DNA of 64,000 nt. It comes from Clostridium magnum DSM 2767. Its GTDB lineage: Bacteria > Bacillota > Clostridia > Clostridiales > Clostridiaceae. Position 1 is the first letter of the stretch. Each line of letters starts with the position of its first letter. Below the pieces are notes generated by a model. That model was given only the letters and a program-made list of their open reading frames with translations. It did no database searches and was not told the origin of the DNA. A program made the translations under genes and the position numbers. Below, piece after piece: positions 61,073-64,000 of the stretch. The stretch is from positions 248,001 through 312,000 of the forward strand of contig NZ_LWAE01000003.1 of the NCBI RefSeq assembly GCF_001623875.1. Reading direction: 5' to 3'.

Positions 61073-62679
61073 TACACGTCACCTCCTACAACTTTTCCTT
61101 CTAACATAGGCTCTTTTTTCCATGGTGGAGTAACATAACTCCACGCTGGAGTATAAACACCTGCTGCTACTTCTCTTGCAAATATTACTGCTCCTTTAAA
61201 ACCTGCATATGGTCCTGTATAATCATAAGAGTGTAGCTGTTTTGATAAAACTCCCATCTTTTGAATTGCATATTTTTCTTTTATTCCTGAGAAGAACATA
61301 TCAGGTTTTAATTTCTTTATAATCTCTTCTGTTTCATGATGATTTAAGTCGTCTACTATTAATGTATTTTGACTCATATCTGTTTCCATACCTTGATAGA
61401 AATTAAATGGAATTCCTTGCTTTCTGAGTTCTTCAGCTCTTTCTTCTGGAATTACAACACGGTATTTTTCCTCATCCTTAGTGATTGTTAATTCAGGAAT
61501 ATTTTTGCTATCAGCATCAATCTTAATTGTTGGTATAACTTGTCTTCCTTCATAGTCATCACGATGAGCAAACTCAAAACCTGCCACAATTGTCTTAACC
61601 CCAAGATCATTTAATAAAAATTGATAAGTATGTGCTCTGGAACCACCAACATAAAGACAAGCTGTTTTTCCTGTAAGTTTTTGTCTGTAAAAATCCAATT
61701 CTGGCTGAATTGCAGCAACTTCTTCAGCAATAACTTCTTCAGTTCTCTTAGTAAGTTCTGGATCATCGAAGAATTTAGCCATGTCTCTTAGAGTTTCAAT
61801 AACTGCATTTACACCTATGAAATTACACTTAATCCATGGAATTCCGTATTTAGTTTCCATCATTTCTGCAATGTAGTTTATAGATCTGTGACATTGTACT
61901 AAGTTAAGATCTGCTAGATGAGCATTTTGAATATTCTCAAAGCTGGCATCACCAGTAAGAGTTGCCACTATGTTATAGCCTATTTTCTTTAGGAATCTAT
62001 CCATTTCCCAAGCATCTCCACCGATGTTGTACTCTCCTAATATATTTATAGAATACTTTTTGTGTTCACGAGTTCCAGTTCCGATAATATCATTCATTAC
62101 AGTATTATTTGCTATATGGTGGCCTGCAGATTGTGATACACCTTTGTAACCTTCACAGCTAAATGCAAGTACTGGTATACCATAAGTTTTTCTTGCTTCT
62201 GCTGCTACAGCGTTTATATCGTCACCTATAAGACCAACTGGACATGTAGCGTATATACCTATTCCTGTAGGATGGAAAAGTTCTACCGCTTCTTTTATAG
62301 CTTCTTTTAACTTGGGAACTCCACCAAAAACTATATCGCTTTCCTGCATATCGGTACAAAATACATATTCATTAAAATTTTTACCGCCTTCTTCTGCTTT
62401 TGATTTAAATCTTCTTCCGCCCCAAGTATAGAAAGCACAACCTATTGGTCCGTGAGTTATATGCACCATATCTTTAATTGGTCCCATAACAACACCTTTA
62501 CAACCTGCATAACAGCATCCTCTTGCTGTTATTATTCCTGGTACTGTTCTAGTATTGGCTTCAATAATTGGATTTGGATCTTCTTCTGTCTTTACAACCA
62601 TATGTTTTTTTCTAACTTTATAAGTTTTAGCTGGATATTTTTCCAGAATTTGTTCCATTACTTGTTTCATATCACTCAT
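61072..62679 (-). CDS. nifD: Nitrogenase MoFe protein alpha subunit NifD
   Basis: About 535 residues, long because of the clostridial ~50-residue insertion in the middle (around residues 380-430, PTIKIDADSKNIPELTITKDEE). P-cluster ligands are in RGCCYAGCKG near residue 52 and HGPIGCAFYTWGG near 78, and ATCPVGLIGDDI near 144. The FeMo-co ligands Cys (in LVQCHRSINYI near 260) and His (in YAGFKGAVIFA region) are in place. Start at 62679 with AGAGGTG upstream. Confidence 0.97.
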   Translation of the reverse strand: MSDMKQVMEQILEKYPAKTYKVRKKHMVVKTEEDPNPIIEANTRTVPGIITARGCCYAGCKGVVMGPIKDMVHITHGPIGCAFYTWGGRRFKSKAEEGGKNFNEYVFCTDMQESDIVFGGVPKLKEAIKEAVELFHPTGIGIYATCPVGLIGDDINAVAAEARKTYGIPVLAFSCEGYKGVSQSAGHHIANNTVMNDIIGTGTREHKKYSINILGEYNIGGDAWEMDRFLKKIGYNIVATLTGDASFENIQNAHLADLNLVQCHRSINYIAEMMETKYGIPWIKCNFIGVNAVIETLRDMAKFFDDPELTKRTEEVIAEEVAAIQPELDFYRQKLTGKTACLYVGGSRAHTYQFLLNDLGVKTIVAGFEFAHRDDYEGRQVIPTIKIDADSKNIPELTITKDEEKYRVVIPEERAEELRKQGIPFNFYQGMETDMSQNTLIVDDLNHHETEEIIKKLKPDMFFSGIKEKYAIQKMGVLSKQLHSYDYTGPYAGFKGAVIFAREVAAGVYTPAWSYVTPPWKKEPMLEGKVVGGDV

Positions 62680-62700
62680 TAACATTCACCTCTTCCCATT

Positions 62701-63081
62701 TTATATTGCAGCTGTTCCTGTTTCGCCAGTTCTTACTCTTGCAACATCTACTACATTGGTAACGAATATTTTTCCATCTCCTGGATTACCAGTACGGTTT
62801 ACTTCAACAATGGTGTTTACTACATTTTGAACATCTGCATCGTCTACCAAAATTGTTATCATTCTCTTAGCAACTAATCTATGCATTTCTGTAACTTGTT
62901 CTGCAATATTTTTATCCTGTAATTTTTCCTGAAATTCTGTAGTGAAAAAGGAAAAATCCACTTTTCTTTTTCCACGTCCCATTACTTTTCTACAAGTAAA
63001 TGCTGGAAATCCACTCTTTAAAAGAGCTTCTTTTGTTTTTGTAACCATATTCATTCTAATAATAGCAGTAATTTCTTTCAT
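62701..63081 (-). CDS. nifI2: PII-like nitrogenase regulator NifI2
   Basis: 126 residues of the GlnB family. The T-loop is long and diverged (RGKRKVDFSFFTTEFQEKLQD near residues 38-58), then MITILVDDADVQNVVNTIVEVNRTGNPGDGKIFV, the PII B/C-loop. NifI1 and NifI2 form a complex that blocks MoFe protein when ammonium is available and releases it with 2-oxoglutarate, known in methanogens and present in clostridia. It lies 21 bp before nifD. Confidence 0.93.
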   Translation of the reverse strand: MKEITAIIRMNMVTKTKEALLKSGFPAFTCRKVMGRGKRKVDFSFFTTEFQEKLQDKNIAEQVTEMHRLVAKRMITILVDDADVQNVVNTIVEVNRTGNPGDGKIFVTNVVDVARVRTGETGTAAI

Positions 63082-63096
63082 CTCTATGGCCTCCTT

Positions 63097-63423
63097 TTAT
63101 AGCTCTTTTGAGTTAGAACTTATAGTGTAAGCCTCTTCTACAGGTACTACGAATATTTTTCCGTCTCCAAATGCTCCTTTTTCACCAGTTTTAGCATTTT
63201 TAATAATTATTTTAATTGCATCATCTTTATCTTCATCTTTTACTACTAGCATAATCATTTCTTTTGGTATTTCATCGTAGTAAACTTCGCCTACTTTTAC
63301 CCCTCTTTGTTTTCCTCTACCTACTACATCATATTTTGTGACTGCAGGAAAACCTGCATCACATAATTCAGATAGTACAAATCCTACTTTTTCTGGTCTC
63401 AATATAGCTTTTATCATTAACAT
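63097..63423 (-). CDS. nifI1: PII-like nitrogenase regulator NifI1
   Basis: 108 residues of the GlnB family. LRPEKVGFVLSELCDAGFPAVTKYDVVGRGKQRG at the start, T-loop GEVYYDEIPKEMIMLVV, and GEKGAFGDGKIFVVPVEEA as the nucleotide-binding loop. Partner of NifI2, from which it is separated by 15 bp. Placement between nifH and nifD is the usual order for switch-off by NifI. Confidence 0.93.
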   Translation of the reverse strand: MLMIKAILRPEKVGFVLSELCDAGFPAVTKYDVVGRGKQRGVKVGEVYYDEIPKEMIMLVVKDEDKDDAIKIIIKNAKTGEKGAFGDGKIFVVPVEEAYTISSNSKEL

Positions 63424-63496
63424 AAATTGACCTCCTTTATTCTTTGTGTTATAATGTTATTGTAAAACTTTACATAAGTATTACTTTTGTGAAGGC

Positions 63497-63527
63497 ATAT
63501 CTCTCATTCTCGCAAAATGGGGGATAT
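63497..63527 (-). promoter_or_regulatory. Stem-loop between nifH and nifI1
   Basis: ATATCTCTCATT pairs with AATGGGGGATAT on the plus strand (two G-U pairs); the transcribed strand has two C-A mismatches instead. It could end or stabilise a monocistronic nifH transcript. Confidence 0.4.
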
Positions 63528-63573
63528 TTTGTTTTTTTGACTTTATCAAAGTAACACTTCCTATTCCTATATA

Positions 63574-64000
<427 letters not shown>

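Overview
The window is AT-rich, uses dense clostridial Shine-Dalgarno sequences, and carries a Clostridium-type nif cluster: nifH, two PII-like nifI genes, a clostridial NifD, a short NifK, NifE, a NifN-NifB fusion and a split homocitrate synthase (nifV-omega/nifV-alpha). Close by is a 2Fe-2S ferredoxin very like the Clostridium pasteurianum protein. Together with CWB2-repeat surface proteins and BceAB-type peptide-antibiotic modules, this points to a diazotrophic Clostridium sensu stricto. The species is inferred only to genus level.

Layout. 1-6.4 kb: end of a MocR-type regulator, an HPP-like membrane protein, argD-nudC, and an IS110-family element with a structured 5' leader that may encode its bridge RNA. 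6.8-11.3 kb: a complete BceRS-BceAB module on the minus strand. 11.4-14 kb: a scrapyard with a truncated ATPase, a degenerate tRNA-Glu, and an inverted junction of two surface-protein fragments. 14.2-19.2 kb: a cupin, a methyltransferase, a second BceAB transporter whose own regulator survives only as a C-terminal scrap, and a cyclodeaminase. Both BceA genes have a TNACA-N4-TGTNA box about 95 bp upstream, so the intact BceR may control both. 19.5-23 kb: a large polytopic membrane protein and a HutD/Ves protein.

23-39 kb is an accessory/defence region. It holds a broken type IIG restriction-modification gene that lost its NPPY motif, a RelA/SpoT-type alarmone synthetase with an unknown N-terminal domain, and a nitroreductase gene with two in-frame TGA codons. 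A WYL regulator with its likely regulon shares three TGAC-N8-GTCA operators. Next comes a tightly overlapping SIR2 / small protein / small protein / Rad50-like ATPase cassette of the Lamassu or ABC-three-component kind. In that cassette the SIR2 stop codon sits on a textbook -1 frameshift signal: an A AAT TTT heptamer, a 5-nt spacer and an 11-bp stem-loop. Slippage would fuse SIR2 to the next reading frame. A group II intron follows.

39.4-51 kb: a VOC protein, two DUF2382 (YsnF-type) stress proteins, an APH-fold kinase-like protein, a DMT transporter, a CWB2/M15 peptidase, a thiamine-binding family protein, EutH, a CheY-CheC-diguanylate cyclase operon, and an aldo/keto reductase. 51.4-52.2 kb: a HesB-like protein and the 2Fe-2S ferredoxin converge on the nif operon. 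52.4-64 kb (minus strand): nifH-nifI1-nifI2-nifD-nifK-nifE-nifN/B-nifV-omega-nifV-alpha-anfO-like. The operon contains a 345-nt structured gap before nifV-omega and a dispersed repeat between the two nifV genes.

Several repeat families recur: a ~140-190 nt two-hairpin element (three copies plus a remnant) that supplies the ends of coding genes, a ~60-nt TTATTAGCCT element (four copies), and an ~86-nt imperfect palindrome with GGTACC ends (two copies).
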